Positions 18,045 through 28,264 of a DNA stretch of 64,000 bases are shown in pieces (the first letter of the stretch is position 1; each line of letters opens with the position of its first letter). The notes under the pieces were generated by a model, which did not search any database, had not been told where the DNA came from, and was given only the letters and a program-made list of their open reading frames with translations. Both the position numbers and the translations under genes were made by a program. The DNA comes from Erysipelotrichaceae bacterium. Lineage in GTDB: Bacteria > Bacillota_I > Bacilli_A > ML615J-28 > CAG-313. Location: contig SVBG01000001.1 of the NCBI GenBank assembly GCA_015059015.1, forward strand, positions 346,510 to 410,509. Direction: 5' to 3'.

Positions 18045-19185
18045 AGTTATTTTAGGAATTGAAAATATTGATAATTATAAAAATTTATTTGAAAACAAAA
18101 GAGTTGGATTAATCACTAATCCAACAGGTATTACAAGTAATTTTGAGTCTAGTATTGATGTTTTAAGAAGAAAGACTAATTTAGTTGGATTATTCTCTCC
18201 TGAACATGGTGTACGTGCAAGTTTACAAGCAGGTGTTCATCTAGATACATATATAGATGATGAAACAGGGATTACTGTTTATAGTTTATATGGTAAGGAT
18301 AAAAAGCCAAGTAAAGAAGTTATGGATAATATTGATGTTCTTACTATTGATATACAAGATAATGGATCTAGATACTATACGTTTATTTATACAATGGCTT
18401 ATGCAATGATGGCATGTGCTGAATATGATAAAGAGTTTGTAGTATTTGATAGACCAAATCCAATTAATTGTGAAAAAGTTGAAGGTAATCATTTAGATGT
18501 TGAAAAATATCGTTCATTTGTTGGATATTATGATATTCCACAACGTCATGGTTTAACGATTGGTGAACTTGCAAAATTATTTAATACTGAATATGGTATT
18601 AATTGTAAACTTCATGTTATTCCAATGATTGGATATGAAAGATGGATGGATTTTGAAGATACTAAATTACCTTGGATAATTCCTACACCAAATATTCCTA
18701 CTGTTAATACTTGTTATGTATATAACGCAACTTGTATTTTTGAAGGGACAAATGTTGCGGAAGGTCGTGGAACAACTACACCATTTGAACTTGTTGGGGC
18801 TCCTTGGATGAAGGCTGAAACACTTGCTAAAGAGTTAAATAGTTATAATTTAGAAGGTGTTATATTTAGACCTCAATGGTTTACGCCAACATTCTCTAAA
18901 TATAAAGATGAAATGTGTGGTGGAGTATTCTTACATATTACAGATCGTAAGAAGTTTAGTGCTTTAAAAACAAGTTGGACAATGCTTTATCATATTAGAA
19001 CTACATATAGTGAATATTTTAAAATTAATAAACCTTATGTTGAAGGTCGTCCAACATTGTTCCATTTTGAAGCAGGTCATGATACTATTATAGATAATAG
19101 TGTATCTTTAGAAGAACAATTTAAGTTGTTAGAATCTGCAACTAGTGATTTTATTAAAATAAGAGAAAAATATTTATTATATTAA
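18037..19185 (+). CDS. namZ: exo-beta-N-acetylmuramidase NamZ (DUF1343, GH171)
   Basis: This is a 382-residue protein of the DUF1343 family, whose Bacillus member NamZ (YbbC) releases MurNAc from non-reducing ends of peptidoglycan fragments. Motifs seen are GLITNPTGIT, FSPEHGVR, IDIQDNGSRYYTFIYTM, VFDRPNPI, and TPNIPTVNTCYVY with FEGTNVAEGRGTT. The ATG at 18037 is chosen because AGGAGG lies 9 bases upstream; an upstream in-frame ATG at 18019 overlaps that site. No signal peptide is evident, unlike secreted Bacillus NamZ, so it appears cytoplasmic. It clusters with mupG, anmK and murQ. Confidence 0.92.
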   Translation: MNKVILGIENIDNYKNLFENKRVGLITNPTGITSNFESSIDVLRRKTNLVGLFSPEHGVRASLQAGVHLDTYIDDETGITVYSLYGKDKKPSKEVMDNIDVLTIDIQDNGSRYYTFIYTMAYAMMACAEYDKEFVVFDRPNPINCEKVEGNHLDVEKYRSFVGYYDIPQRHGLTIGELAKLFNTEYGINCKLHVIPMIGYERWMDFEDTKLPWIIPTPNIPTVNTCYVYNATCIFEGTNVAEGRGTTTPFELVGAPWMKAETLAKELNSYNLEGVIFRPQWFTPTFSKYKDEMCGGVFLHITDRKKFSALKTSWTMLYHIRTTYSEYFKINKPYVEGRPTLFHFEAGHDTIIDNSVSLEEQFKLLESATSDFIKIREKYLLY

Positions 19186-19199
19186 GAAAGGAATTTGAC

Positions 19200-20222
19200 A
19201 TGATTGATACAGGTATAAGTGTTTATGCAGGATTAGCTGATTATTCAAAAGAAGAAAATGTTAAATATTTGCGTCTTGCTAAAGACTTAGGATGTACGCA
19301 TGTTTTTAGTTCTGCTCATATTAATGAAGCTAAAACGTCTGAGGAAGAACTTCAAAGTATAATTGATGAATGTAATAAACTAGGATTAAAATTAAGCCTT
19401 GATGTTTCTAAAAAAATTGTTGATAAATATAGTGGTTTAGAAGGGTTATTTGCACTTAGGCTTGATTATGGGTTTACTGATGAAGAAATTATTGAACTTA
19501 GTCATTGTGCTCCATATTTAGTTGAACTTAATGCATCAACATTGTCATATGAACACATTAAAAGTTTAATCGATAATGGTATTAATACTTCTCGTACTAG
19601 ATTTACATTTAATTTTTATCCCAAGCTTTATTCAGGACATGATATTTTAGATGTTTATAACAAAACTAAAATTTGTAATGAAGTAGGAATTTATGTTGGT
19701 GCATTTATTCCATCCCATACTGGATTTAGACCTCCAATGTATGAGGGACTTCCAACTGTTGAATCACATCGTAATATGATTCTTGATAATGCGATTGAAG
19801 AGTTAAAAGCTTGTGGTATTAATGGTATATATTTTGGTGATGCATATGCAAGTAATGAAGAGATAAAAACTTTAAATATACATAATACTAGTGATGTTTT
19901 AATTAAACTTTCTATATATAATAATGAATATGATTACTTATATGATAAGTCATTTAGAATAAGACCAGATTTAAATGGTTCTATATTAAGAGTATCTTCT
20001 GTAAGAAGTAATGCTGAAATTTCAGCGTTTAATACTGTAGGACGTAAAAAGTATGATGTAACAATTGATAATTCAAAATTTAAGCGCTATGCGGGTGAAA
20101 TTAACATTGTGTTAAAAGATTTACCAAATGATGATAGAGTTAATGTAATAGGTAACATTGATTCTACTGATTTAATTATTGATAATATTAAACAAGGAAA
20201 AATATTTAAATTTATAAAATAA
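19200..20222 (+). CDS. mupG: 6-phospho-N-acetylmuramidase MupG (DUF871, GH170)
   Basis: This 340-residue protein is a DUF871 member. MupG of staphylococci hydrolyses MurNAc-6-phosphate-GlcNAc to MurNAc-6-phosphate and GlcNAc. The TIM-barrel start IDTGISVYAGLADYS and the segment PSHTGFRPPMYEGLPTVESH (about residue 178) are typical, followed by a C-terminal barrel of about 110 residues. It is cytoplasmic. It lies 14 bases after namZ and immediately before anmK; products would flow to MurQ. Substrate needs a 6-phosphate, but no phosphorylating PTS is visible here. Confidence 0.9.
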   Translation: MIDTGISVYAGLADYSKEENVKYLRLAKDLGCTHVFSSAHINEAKTSEEELQSIIDECNKLGLKLSLDVSKKIVDKYSGLEGLFALRLDYGFTDEEIIELSHCAPYLVELNASTLSYEHIKSLIDNGINTSRTRFTFNFYPKLYSGHDILDVYNKTKICNEVGIYVGAFIPSHTGFRPPMYEGLPTVESHRNMILDNAIEELKACGINGIYFGDAYASNEEIKTLNIHNTSDVLIKLSIYNNEYDYLYDKSFRIRPDLNGSILRVSSVRSNAEISAFNTVGRKKYDVTIDNSKFKRYAGEINIVLKDLPNDDRVNVIGNIDSTDLIIDNIKQGKIFKFIK

Positions 20223-20238
20223 AAAAGAGGTGAAAGAA

Positions 20239-21372
20239 GTGCTAGCAATAGGTATTATGAGCGGAACATCACTTGATGGTGTGGATGCTTGTTTAGTTGA
20301 TATTAAAAAAGGTAAAAAAAGTAAATTTAATATTGTACATTTTACGTATGTACCATATGATAAAGAATTAAAGAATAAAATATTAAATATTTCATCTAAT
20401 AAACAATGTACCATTCAAATGGTTTGTAGTTTGAATGTTGAAATTAGTAAAGCTTATGTTAAAGCAGTTAAAAAGTTATTAAGAGATACCAAAGTGGATG
20501 CTAAAGAAATTGAGTTTATTGCTATGCATGGTCAAACTGTTTGGCATAATCCTGATGGAAAAGATAATTATGAATCTTCTACTTTACAACTTGGTGATCC
20601 AAGTGTACTTGCAGCGACATTTAATGTAAAAGTAATTAGTAATTTTAGAACAATGGATATGGCATGTGGTGGTAGTGGAGCTCCACTTGTTCCATTTGCG
20701 AATTATGTATTATATTCTAATAAAAAAGAAAATATTGCACTGCAAAATATAGGTGGAATTTCAAATGTAACATATCTTAAGAAGAATTGTGAATTAAAAG
20801 ATATTATTGCATTTGATACAGGACCAGGTAATATTTTAATTGATGCTGCAATGCGTAGACTTTTTAGAAAAGATTATGACGATTGTGGTAAAATTGCTAA
20901 AAAAGGTCATGTAATTGATGAAGTGTTACAAGAATTAATGACTGACCCATATTTATATCAAAAAGCCCCAAAAAGTACAGGTAGAGAAAAATATAGTGAT
21001 TCTTACCTTGCAGAAATTATTCTTAAAATAAGAGGCTTAGGTGGGACTGATTATGATATTATAGCTACTCTTGCTGCATATACTGCTGATTGTATTATTT
21101 TCTCATATCAAAAATTCTTACCATCTATTGACCGTGTAATCGTTTCTGGTGGTGGTGTGTTTAATGAATTTATTATGGAACGTCTTTCTCAAAGACTTCC
21201 TTGTATTGTAGAAAAAGAAAAGAATTATGAAGCATTAGAAGCGCTTAGTTTTGCACTGCTTGGATATTATACATTATTAGGCATTCCAACAAATGTACCT
21301 AAAGTAACTGGTGCATCACGTGCTTGTGTTTTAGGTAATATTACTAATCCTATTATTAGAGGTGAAATTTAA
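20239..21372 (+). CDS. anmK: anhydro-N-acetylmuramic acid kinase
   Basis: This 377-residue ASKHA-fold kinase converts 1,6-anhydroMurNAc to MurNAc-6-phosphate. Motifs: GIMSGTSLDGVD at the N terminus, FIAMHGQTVWHNP, IGGISNVTYL, AFDTGPGNILID and VSGGGVFNEF. The GTG at 20239 is preferred, because AGAGGTGA sits 5 bases upstream and the protein then begins MLAIGIMSGT, as in the family; an in-frame GTG at 20230 overlaps that site. The stop overlaps the murQ start (TAATG). AnmK implies that anhydro-muropeptides from lytic transglycosylases are recycled. Confidence 0.95.
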   Translation: MLAIGIMSGTSLDGVDACLVDIKKGKKSKFNIVHFTYVPYDKELKNKILNISSNKQCTIQMVCSLNVEISKAYVKAVKKLLRDTKVDAKEIEFIAMHGQTVWHNPDGKDNYESSTLQLGDPSVLAATFNVKVISNFRTMDMACGGSGAPLVPFANYVLYSNKKENIALQNIGGISNVTYLKKNCELKDIIAFDTGPGNILIDAAMRRLFRKDYDDCGKIAKKGHVIDEVLQELMTDPYLYQKAPKSTGREKYSDSYLAEIILKIRGLGGTDYDIIATLAAYTADCIIFSYQKFLPSIDRVIVSGGGVFNEFIMERLSQRLPCIVEKEKNYEALEALSFALLGYYTLLGIPTNVPKVTGASRACVLGNITNPIIRGEI

Positions 21373-22286
21373 TGAGTGTTGATTTAAAGAAAATCTCAAC
21401 TGAATCAAGAAATCAAAATACTCTTGATATCGATTTAGTTTCTACGCTTGAAATATTAAAGAAAATTAATGATGAAGATAAAACTATAGCGTATGCTGTT
21501 GAAAAAGTGCTACCTAATATAGCAAAAGTTGTTGATAAAGTCTATGAGGCATTTTTAAATGGTGGAAGACTTATTTATATGGGAGCAGGAACAAGCGGAA
21601 GAATTGGTATTTTAGATGCTGTTGAGTGTCCTCCTACATATGGAGTTGATTATGATATGGTAATGTGCCTAATGGCAGGTGGAGAAAAAGCATTTATTAA
21701 AGCAGTTGAGGGCGCTGAAGATTCTCTTACACAAGGAAAAGTTGATTTAGAAAATATCAATTTAACTAAAAATGATGTTGTAATTGGTATTGCGGCAAGT
21801 GGTAGAACACCTTATGTAATTGGTGGTTTAAATTATGCAAATGAAGTTGGTGCTGTTACTTCTTGTATTACCACAAGCTCATCTTCATCAATTGAAAGTA
21901 TTGTTAAATTTCCGATTGTTGCTGTAACTGGTCCAGAACCTATTACTGGATCTACTAGAATGAAATCAGGTACTGCTCAAAAAATGATTTGTAATATGAT
22001 TTCTACTGCATCAATGATTAAGATGGGTAAAGTATATGAAAACTTAATGATTGATGTTAAGGCTACAAATGAAAAGTTAGTTTCAAGAAGTTTAAGTATT
22101 ATTTGTACAATCCTAGAATGTTCTATGGATGAAGCAAAAGAATTATTACTAAAGTTTAAAACTGTTAAAAAAGTAATTTTTTCATCATTTACTGGTGAAG
22201 AAAATTTAGATATTATAGATGAATGTTTGGCTAAAGAGCATGGAAACATTCGAAAAGCTATTAAAAATTATGAGGAGACTAAATAA
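21372..22286 (+). CDS. murQ: N-acetylmuramic acid 6-phosphate etherase
   Basis: This is a 304-residue, full-length MurQ. It cleaves the lactyl ether of MurNAc-6-phosphate to give GlcNAc-6-phosphate and D-lactate. It opens STESRNQNTLDID and contains the SIS-domain sugar-phosphate motifs YMGAGTSGRIGILDAVECPP near residue 70 and GIAASGRTPYVIGGL near 139, then TGSTRMKSGTAQKM near 195. Start and stop both overlap neighbours by one base, so it is translationally coupled in the recycling operon. Confidence 0.97.
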   Translation: MSVDLKKISTESRNQNTLDIDLVSTLEILKKINDEDKTIAYAVEKVLPNIAKVVDKVYEAFLNGGRLIYMGAGTSGRIGILDAVECPPTYGVDYDMVMCLMAGGEKAFIKAVEGAEDSLTQGKVDLENINLTKNDVVIGIAASGRTPYVIGGLNYANEVGAVTSCITTSSSSSIESIVKFPIVAVTGPEPITGSTRMKSGTAQKMICNMISTASMIKMGKVYENLMIDVKATNEKLVSRSLSIICTILECSMDEAKELLLKFKTVKKVIFSSFTGEENLDIIDECLAKEHGNIRKAIKNYEETK

Positions 22287-23029
22287 TGAAAATTAGTTAT
22301 AATGAATTAAATGTTAATGGATATATTATTAGAGGATTATTCTCTACCCCAGATAGTGGTGAATATAAAACTGTTGCGGTATTCTTACATGGTTATACTG
22401 GACATAAAAATGAAACAAGTTTCTTATTTAAACAACTTTCTGCTCGCTTTGTAGAAAATGGTATTGCAACACTTAGATATGATTATTATGGAAGTGGAGA
22501 TTCTGATGGTGAATTTCATAATCAAACATTTACAACTGCAAGAAATGACGCTAAAGCTGCTATTGATGAAGGTGTAAGATTAAATAATGGTAAGAAAATT
22601 ATTCTTTGTGGTTTCTCAATGGGTGGTGCAGTATCTGCAAGAATGAGTATAGAAAAAGCTGATTGTATTGAAAAATTAGTTTTAATTTCTCCTGCAGGAT
22701 GTATGTTAAATATTTTAACTACAACATTTAAAACTAAACCTATTGCAGAAGATAATTGTATTGATTTAGGTGGCTATTATGTATCAAAAGATTTCTTAGA
22801 TAGTTTAATGGGGGTTGAATTCTATGAAGGATTAGAAAACTTTAAACAACCTGTTTTAATTGTACAAGGCGAAGAAGATTTAGCCGTTAAACCTGAAGTT
22901 AGTAAAAAGTATACAGAATATTATACAAACTGTGAATATGTCCTTATTCCTGGTGCTGGTCATGGTTATAATAGTGTTCCAATTAGAAGACAAATTCAAG
23001 GTATTATTTTAGATTTTTTAAATAAATAA
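22286..23029 (+). CDS. alpha/beta hydrolase (serine aminopeptidase S33/cinnamoyl esterase-like)
   Basis: This is a 247-residue soluble hydrolase. It has an oxyanion-loop segment FLHGYTGHKNETSFL, YDYYGSGDSDGEF, the nucleophile elbow GFSMGGA (Ser near residue 114), Asp in GEEDLAVKPE and His in GAGHGYNS, making a complete triad. It closes the MurNAc operon with a one-base TAATG overlap. The layout matches bacterial ester hydrolases such as cinnamoyl esterases. Linkage to murQ suggests removal of an ester substituent (for example O-acetyl) from recycled wall sugars, which is speculative. Confidence 0.85.
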   Translation: MKISYNELNVNGYIIRGLFSTPDSGEYKTVAVFLHGYTGHKNETSFLFKQLSARFVENGIATLRYDYYGSGDSDGEFHNQTFTTARNDAKAAIDEGVRLNNGKKIILCGFSMGGAVSARMSIEKADCIEKLVLISPAGCMLNILTTTFKTKPIAEDNCIDLGGYYVSKDFLDSLMGVEFYEGLENFKQPVLIVQGEEDLAVKPEVSKKYTEYYTNCEYVLIPGAGHGYNSVPIRRQIQGIILDFLNK

Positions 23030-23030
23030 A

Positions 23031-23059
23031 AATTGTATAGAGAATTTCTCTATACAATT
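23031..23059. terminator. bidirectional terminator between convergent genes
   Basis: AATTGTATAGAGAA and TTTCTCTATACAATT form a long perfect stem, with T-runs in both directions. It serves the MurNAc operon on the plus strand and trpS on the minus strand, and the trpS stop lies within it. Confidence 0.9.
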
Positions 23060-24059
23060 ATTTTTTTCTACCAACACCAATTTTTCTTTTAACTTTTGCA
23101 ACCATTTTATTTGCAAAGTAATTTGCTTTTTCAGCACCTTTATCTAATACTTCATCTAAATATTTATTATTATTAATTATTTCTTGATATTTAGTTTGAA
23201 TTGGAATTAGGATTTCTACGACTGCATCTCCAACAAGTTTTTTAAATTCTCCATAGTTTAAGTCTTTTACTTCATTAACAGCATTTTCAATTGTAATGTT
23301 TTTACAACATGAGTAAATTGTAAGTAAGTTACTAATACCAGGTTTATTATCAGGATCATATTTAATAATTCCATCACAATCAGTTACAGCGCTTGCAATT
23401 TTCTTCCTAATAATATTAGGTTCATCAAGGATAAAGATTGAAGCTTTATCTAAAATATCAGATTTACTCATTTTCTTTGTAGGTTCTTGAAGTGACATAA
23501 TTTTTGCACCTGTTTTTTGAATAAGTGGTTCTGGAACTTTAAATGTATCACTATATTTAGAATTGAATCTGATAGCCAAGTTTCTTGTTAATTCTAAGTG
23601 TTGTTTTTGATCGGCACCTACTGGTACACAATCGGCATTATAAAGAAGAATATCACCAGCCATTAAAACAGGATAAGTTAGAAGAGCTGTAGATACACCT
23701 TCAACTTGTTTTTGTTTTTTATCTTTAAATTGTGTCATTCTTTCAAGTTCACCGATATATGTGATTGTTTGAAGTAAATATGCCATTTCTGCATGAGCAG
23801 TGACTTCAGATTGAATAAATAAAGTTGTAATATTTGGATCTAGTCCACATGCGATATATAGTGCCGCAAGACCTTTAATACTATTTCTAAGTTTTGTGGG
23901 ATCTTGTGGAACAGTTATTGCGTGTAAATCCGCAATAAATACAAATAATTCTTTTTCTTCTCCATTATTTTGTAAATCTACAAAGTTTTTAATTGCACCT
24001 AAATAGTTGCCAATGGTAAGTGTTCCTGATGGTTGAACACCAGATACAATAGTTTTCAT
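23058..24059 (-). CDS. trpS: tryptophan--tRNA ligase
   Basis: This 333-residue class I synthetase charges tRNA-Trp. The HIGH-equivalent PSGTLTIGNYLGA (residues 10-22) and the KMSKS loop KKMSKSD near residue 198 are intact. Length matches bacterial TrpS. It is preceded by AGGAGGAAAATTTTT, and its expression is controlled by a tryptophan T-box leader. It is monocistronic and convergent with the MurNAc operon. Confidence 0.98.
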   Translation of the reverse strand: MKTIVSGVQPSGTLTIGNYLGAIKNFVDLQNNGEEKELFVFIADLHAITVPQDPTKLRNSIKGLAALYIACGLDPNITTLFIQSEVTAHAEMAYLLQTITYIGELERMTQFKDKKQKQVEGVSTALLTYPVLMAGDILLYNADCVPVGADQKQHLELTRNLAIRFNSKYSDTFKVPEPLIQKTGAKIMSLQEPTKKMSKSDILDKASIFILDEPNIIRKKIASAVTDCDGIIKYDPDNKPGISNLLTIYSCCKNITIENAVNEVKDLNYGEFKKLVGDAVVEILIPIQTKYQEIINNNKYLDEVLDKGAEKANYFANKMVAKVKRKIGVGRKK

Positions 24060-24081
24060 AAAAATTTTCCTCCTAGTAAAA

Positions 24082-24336
24082 TAAAAAAAAGTTAGTTTCT
24101 CATCTAATACGATATTGTATTAGGACGAACTAACTCGTGGTACCACCTAAATTTAAAAGATATAAAATCTTTCCTCATTTGAAATTAACGCTTTTCTAAC
24201 GGATATGCATTTCCTCATATCTTATCCAAGATCCATTCAATAAGAAAATAACATACCTCGTTTCACTATCTAAGGCTCCCTGAAATGTATTATTCTTATT
24301 TACTATTTCTTTTCTTCTAATTTTATGTATATAACT
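24082..24336 (-). ncRNA. T-box riboswitch (Trp) upstream of trpS
   Basis: On the minus strand the invariant T-box core AGGTGGTACCACG lies at 24136-24148. It is followed by a terminator stem (AGTTAGTT...AACTAACT with eight T) that overlaps the antiterminator. A GAATGGA context places a tryptophan TGG specifier codon at 24233-24235. Uncharged tRNA-Trp would stabilise the antiterminator and turn on trpS. Confidence 0.95.
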
Positions 24337-24342
24337 ATTATA

Positions 24343-24371
24343 AGTATATCAAAATTTTTTTTTTACAGCAA
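24343..24371 (-). promoter_or_regulatory. promoter of the trpS T-box transcript
   Basis: The minus strand reads TTGCTG, a 17-base A/T spacer and TATACT. An alternative TATAAT sits 1 base further downstream (24337-24342). Confidence 0.5.
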
Positions 24372-24530
24372 GAAAAAAGTATTTTAAATTAATAAGTTAT
24401 CAATAAAATAATAAAACTTTATTATAAAGTTAAATTAAATTATGTTAATTTGATATAATATTATTAGCCATTAAGAGTTATAGTTAGTTTTATATTTAAA
24501 AGTTGAATTTAGATTTGAAGGAGAATTAAT

Positions 24531-26897
24531 ATGAAGAAAATTATATTTATAATATATTTTATGATAGTATTATTTACTGCAAGTTGTGGTAAAAATGAAA
24601 ATAATGGTAATATTGATGTTAAAGTATGGTTTGAAAATGATGGTAATTATACATATAATACGTGTATTAGTGATACTAGTAGTGTGAATTGGAATCCACT
24701 TACACGTGAAATGTATTATGGTAATAACGAATTTGAATATTTATCTATGGGATTTTATGATTATCAATTAAATAGTACTTATGATAATTGGGAAATAATT
24801 CCAGAAATGGCTAAATCTCTTCCATTAGATGTTACTTCAGAATATGTTGGTAAGTATGGTATTAAAATTGGTGATAAAGCAAAAGCATGGTCTATTACAC
24901 TTAATGAAAATGCAAAATGGGAGAATGGTGTAAATATAACAGCTAAAGATTATATATATTCAATGAAACAATTATTAGATCCTATGCAATGTTATCGTGG
25001 TGCAGAATTTTATTGTAGTGGAAACTTTGCAGTTTACAATGCTAGGAATTATTTAAATAGTTTACAAGATGGTGTTTATGAAACTCCTGCAACATTAGGA
25101 TTTGATTCTGTACAAGAGGCAATTGATAGAGGGCTAATTGTTTACATTGATATTGAGTGTTTTTTAAATCTTAATGCAAAAGATGCAGAAACTGAAATTA
25201 TTGATGCTACTAAAGACGGAGCATTAGTGCCTGTAACTTCTACAATAAAAATTCGTAATAATAAGGTCACAAAATGTGAAGATGAAGATTGGATTTCTGC
25301 TTTTGATATTTGGCAAAAATATTAAGATGATCTAGAAGTAGGTGGTAATAATCATTCGTGTATGCAAATTTATGTACCTAATGAATATAAAAATTTAGAA
25401 TTTAGTGACGTAGGCTTATTTGCTAAAGATGATTATACATTAATTATAGTTTTAGAAAATGAATTGTTAAATCCTTCATTTTATTTACCATATTATTTAT
25501 CAAGAAATTGGTTAATAAATGAAGAATTATACGAAGCGTGTTGGATTGAAAATTTTGATGGACAAAGATCAAATATTTATATGACTTCTAAATCAACTAC
25601 AATTTCTTATGGACCTTATATATTAAGTGAATATGATAATGATAAGCAAATTGTATTTAGACGTAACGTAGAATGGTATGGTTATTATGATGATAAACAT
25701 AATAATCAATTTCAAACTGATACAATATGTTATAAAGTTATTAAAGAACATGAAAATACAATATTGGCGTATGAAAATGGTGTAATTGATACAATACAAT
25801 TAGAATTCCAAGATATTAAAACTTATGGGGATTCTCAATATTTATTATACACTCCACATTCACAAAATACTCAACTTAGTATTAATACTAAATTAGATGC
25901 ATTAATTGATAGAGAATCTAATGGTATAAATAAGAGAATTTTAACAGTTAAGCAGTTTCGAGAGGCATTATCTTTATGTATAAATAGAACATATTTTACT
26001 ATGAATTTTACAACAGCATCTGGACCATCATATTCTTTATTTAACCAAGTATATCAAATACTTAATGAAAATGGCGTTGAAAATTCGTATCGAAACTATG
26101 AGGCAGCAAAACAAGCAATAGTTAATTTATATGGTATTGAATATGGTCAAGGAACTAAATATCGTGATTTGAATTCTGCTTATCGAGCAATAACTGGTTA
26201 CGACATAAAAAAAGCACGAAATTTAATGCAAGAAGCTTATGATTATGCAGTTCAAAATAATTTATATTGTGATGATGAAATTATTAAAATTCGTCTTTCA
26301 GTATCTAAGTCTGATCCAGTAAATTTAGAAATGTATGAATATATAAAATCGCAATTAAACAAAGCTGTTACAGGTACTTCATTAGAGGGAAAGATTGAAT
26401 TGGAAATTTTCTTTGATGATAATTATTATAATTCATTTTATCTTGGTGAAACTGATATTATTTTCAATTCAAGTGGATACAATGAATATGATATTTTTGA
26501 TATAATGTCACAAGTTTATTGCAGTGATAATCAATTAGAAAATATTTTTGACACTAATAAAATTCCTGTAACAATTACATTAAGAGATAATCAGTATACT
26601 TATTCTCTTAAAGAATGGGCTGATTGGTTAAATGGAACTCAAACTATCGTAAAACTTGGTCATAATAGTAATTGGACGATTACAGAAAGGGTTAACGTGT
26701 TAGCTGCTTGTGAAAAAGCATATTTGGCTGAATATTGTGAAATTCCTATTTATTATTGTCAAACTGTATCTTTATATTCAAGTAAGATTAATTATGGTGC
26801 AAATATGTATATAAGTTTAATTGAATTTGGTGGTGTAAGACACATGACTTATAATTTTACTGATGAAGCCTGGGAAACTGTTAAACAACAAGGCTAA
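24531..26897 (+). pseudogene. peptide/oligopeptide-binding lipoprotein (SBP family 5), interrupted by an in-frame stop
   Basis: Two parts in one frame (24531-25325 and 25326-26897) together code about 788 residues. The lipoprotein signal ends LFTASC. The first part has the OppA-like opening WNPLTREMYYG and KWENGVNITAKDYIYSMKQLLDP. The second has SYGPYILSEYDNDKQIVFRRN and the C-terminal lobe KQFREALSLCINRTYF. A single TAA at 25323-25325 splits them, while the rest shows no frameshift. It is therefore a recent nonsense mutation, an assembly error, or possibly tolerated readthrough. There are no Opp permease genes nearby. Confidence 0.85.
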
Positions 26898-27018
26898 TGA
26901 TTAATAATTTTAGAATACATATTTTTATATAGGAATTAATTATATAGTAAATTTAAAACTAAATTGTTATAATTTTCGTATTATTTTAAAAAAATACAAA
27001 TAATTATGAAAATTGGAC

Positions 27019-27047
27019 TTGACATTTTCATTAAAATATGGTAAAAT
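27019..27047 (+). promoter_or_regulatory. promoter of spx
   Basis: TTGACA, 17 bases, TAAAAT; the predicted start is about 24 bases before the spx ATG. Confidence 0.8.
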
Positions 27048-27077
27048 TTATTTAGCAAAAATTTAAGGTGGGAAAAA

Positions 27078-27503
27078 ATGATACAAATTTATACAACTCC
27101 AAGCTGTGCTTCATGTAGAAAAGCAAAAAAATGGTTCGATCAATACAATATTCCATATTCAGAAAAAAACATTTTTAGTATCAAATTATCTAAAGACGAC
27201 ATCTATAGAATGCTTGCTAATAGTGAAAATGGTTTTGATGATATTATCTCAACAAGATCTAAAGTATTTAAAGAAAAGAAATTAGACCCAGATAGCATGA
27301 GTGTTGGTGAATTAATCGATTTTATTATTGAAAACCCTAGTGTTTTAAAAAGACCAATTATTATAAATGAAACAGAATTGCAAGTTGGGTATAATAATGA
27401 AGATATAACTATCTTTTTACCTAAAGAATTACGACACAATGAAAACATTTTAAGAGCAACAAGACTTATGGATATGGAAGAAGATTTTGAGGAAGAAGAA
27501 TAA
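27078..27503 (+). CDS. spx: redox-responsive transcription regulator Spx
   Basis: This 141-residue ArsC-fold protein begins MIQIYTTPSCASCRKAKKWF, with the C-x-x-C redox switch at residues 10-13. The later KRPIIINETELQVGYNNEDI matches the conserved basic region of Spx used for contact with the RNA polymerase alpha C-terminal domain. The length is that of the Spx family (about 131-140), with an acidic extension at the end. It is monocistronic with its own promoter and terminator. As in Bacillus it would redirect RNA polymerase under disulfide stress and be degraded by ClpXP. Confidence 0.92.
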   Translation: MIQIYTTPSCASCRKAKKWFDQYNIPYSEKNIFSIKLSKDDIYRMLANSENGFDDIISTRSKVFKEKKLDPDSMSVGELIDFIIENPSVLKRPIIINETELQVGYNNEDITIFLPKELRHNENILRATRLMDMEEDFEEEE

Positions 27504-27536
27504 AAAGGAAGCCGGAGCTTCCTTTTTGTTTTTTTA
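27503..27536 (+). terminator. intrinsic terminator after spx
   Basis: AAAAGGAAGC, loop CGGA, GCTTCCTTTTT and a further T-run. Confidence 0.93.
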
Positions 27537-27547
27537 ATTGTAAATAA

Positions 27548-28117
27548 TTATAATACTTTTCTAAGAGCATCATATGCTCTTTTTAATTTTACTTGACTCT
27601 TTTTATATGCAATATTGTTCTCTTTAATAATTTGGATAAATTCTAGTTTACCAGTATTACGATTAGGAACTTCATATTCTAATTCATAATCTACAGTATT
27701 TACATATTCACAGCGGTCTAAAGATAATTTTCCTTTATTATATGGAACTGAAATACGATATGTAGCAAGATTCATAAAATTAATAATCTTTTGTCCCTTT
27801 ATAATATCATTAACTTCTTGTGCAATTTTTTCTGAACAAATGTTACCATTTTCTACTAGATCTTTAAACTCATCTTCAGTAATGTCTTCATCAATTCTGA
27901 TAAAGTTATAACCTTTTTTTCTTTCTAAAGTTAAAGTATATGTTTCACGATGTTTTACTCTTAGAACAGCATCAGTAGCTTTTAAAGTAAAACGCTTTGT
28001 ATCAAAATAGTAATTTGTTTGTAAATTACCAGGATATTCCTTTACTTTTTCGTAGATACGATCATATTCTTCTTTAGTTAATAAAGTTTTAAATTCTGCT
28101 GTGATTTCTTTTGCCAT
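27548..28117 (-). CDS. CYTH domain protein, YjbK-like
   Basis: This 189-residue protein has the CYTH (triphosphate tunnel) signature: EITAEFKTLLTKEEY at the N terminus, YYFDTKRFTL, LRVKHRETYTLTLERKK and DRCEYVNTVDYELEYEV. Charged residues alternate along the beta strands that line the tunnel. Members bind or hydrolyse triphosphates and polyphosphate. In Bacillus, yjbK is next to yjbM (relQ). Here it is divergent from relQ with a 147-base intergenic region, supporting YjbK identity. The start has a GGGAG ribosome site. Confidence 0.88.
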   Translation of the reverse strand: MAKEITAEFKTLLTKEEYDRIYEKVKEYPGNLQTNYYFDTKRFTLKATDAVLRVKHRETYTLTLERKKGYNFIRIDEDITEDEFKDLVENGNICSEKIAQEVNDIIKGQKIINFMNLATYRISVPYNKGKLSLDRCEYVNTVDYELEYEVPNRNTGKLEFIQIIKENNIAYKKSQVKLKRAYDALRKVL

Positions 28118-28264
28118 AATATAAATCTCCCAAAATTATTATTTCTTTTTTCATTGATATTATACACAAAAAAAATAAAAATGCAAGTTTAATAATTATT
28201 TTTTTTCTTTATTTAATTCATATCTAATTTATATTCAATATGGTATAATATATTTGGTGATAAA

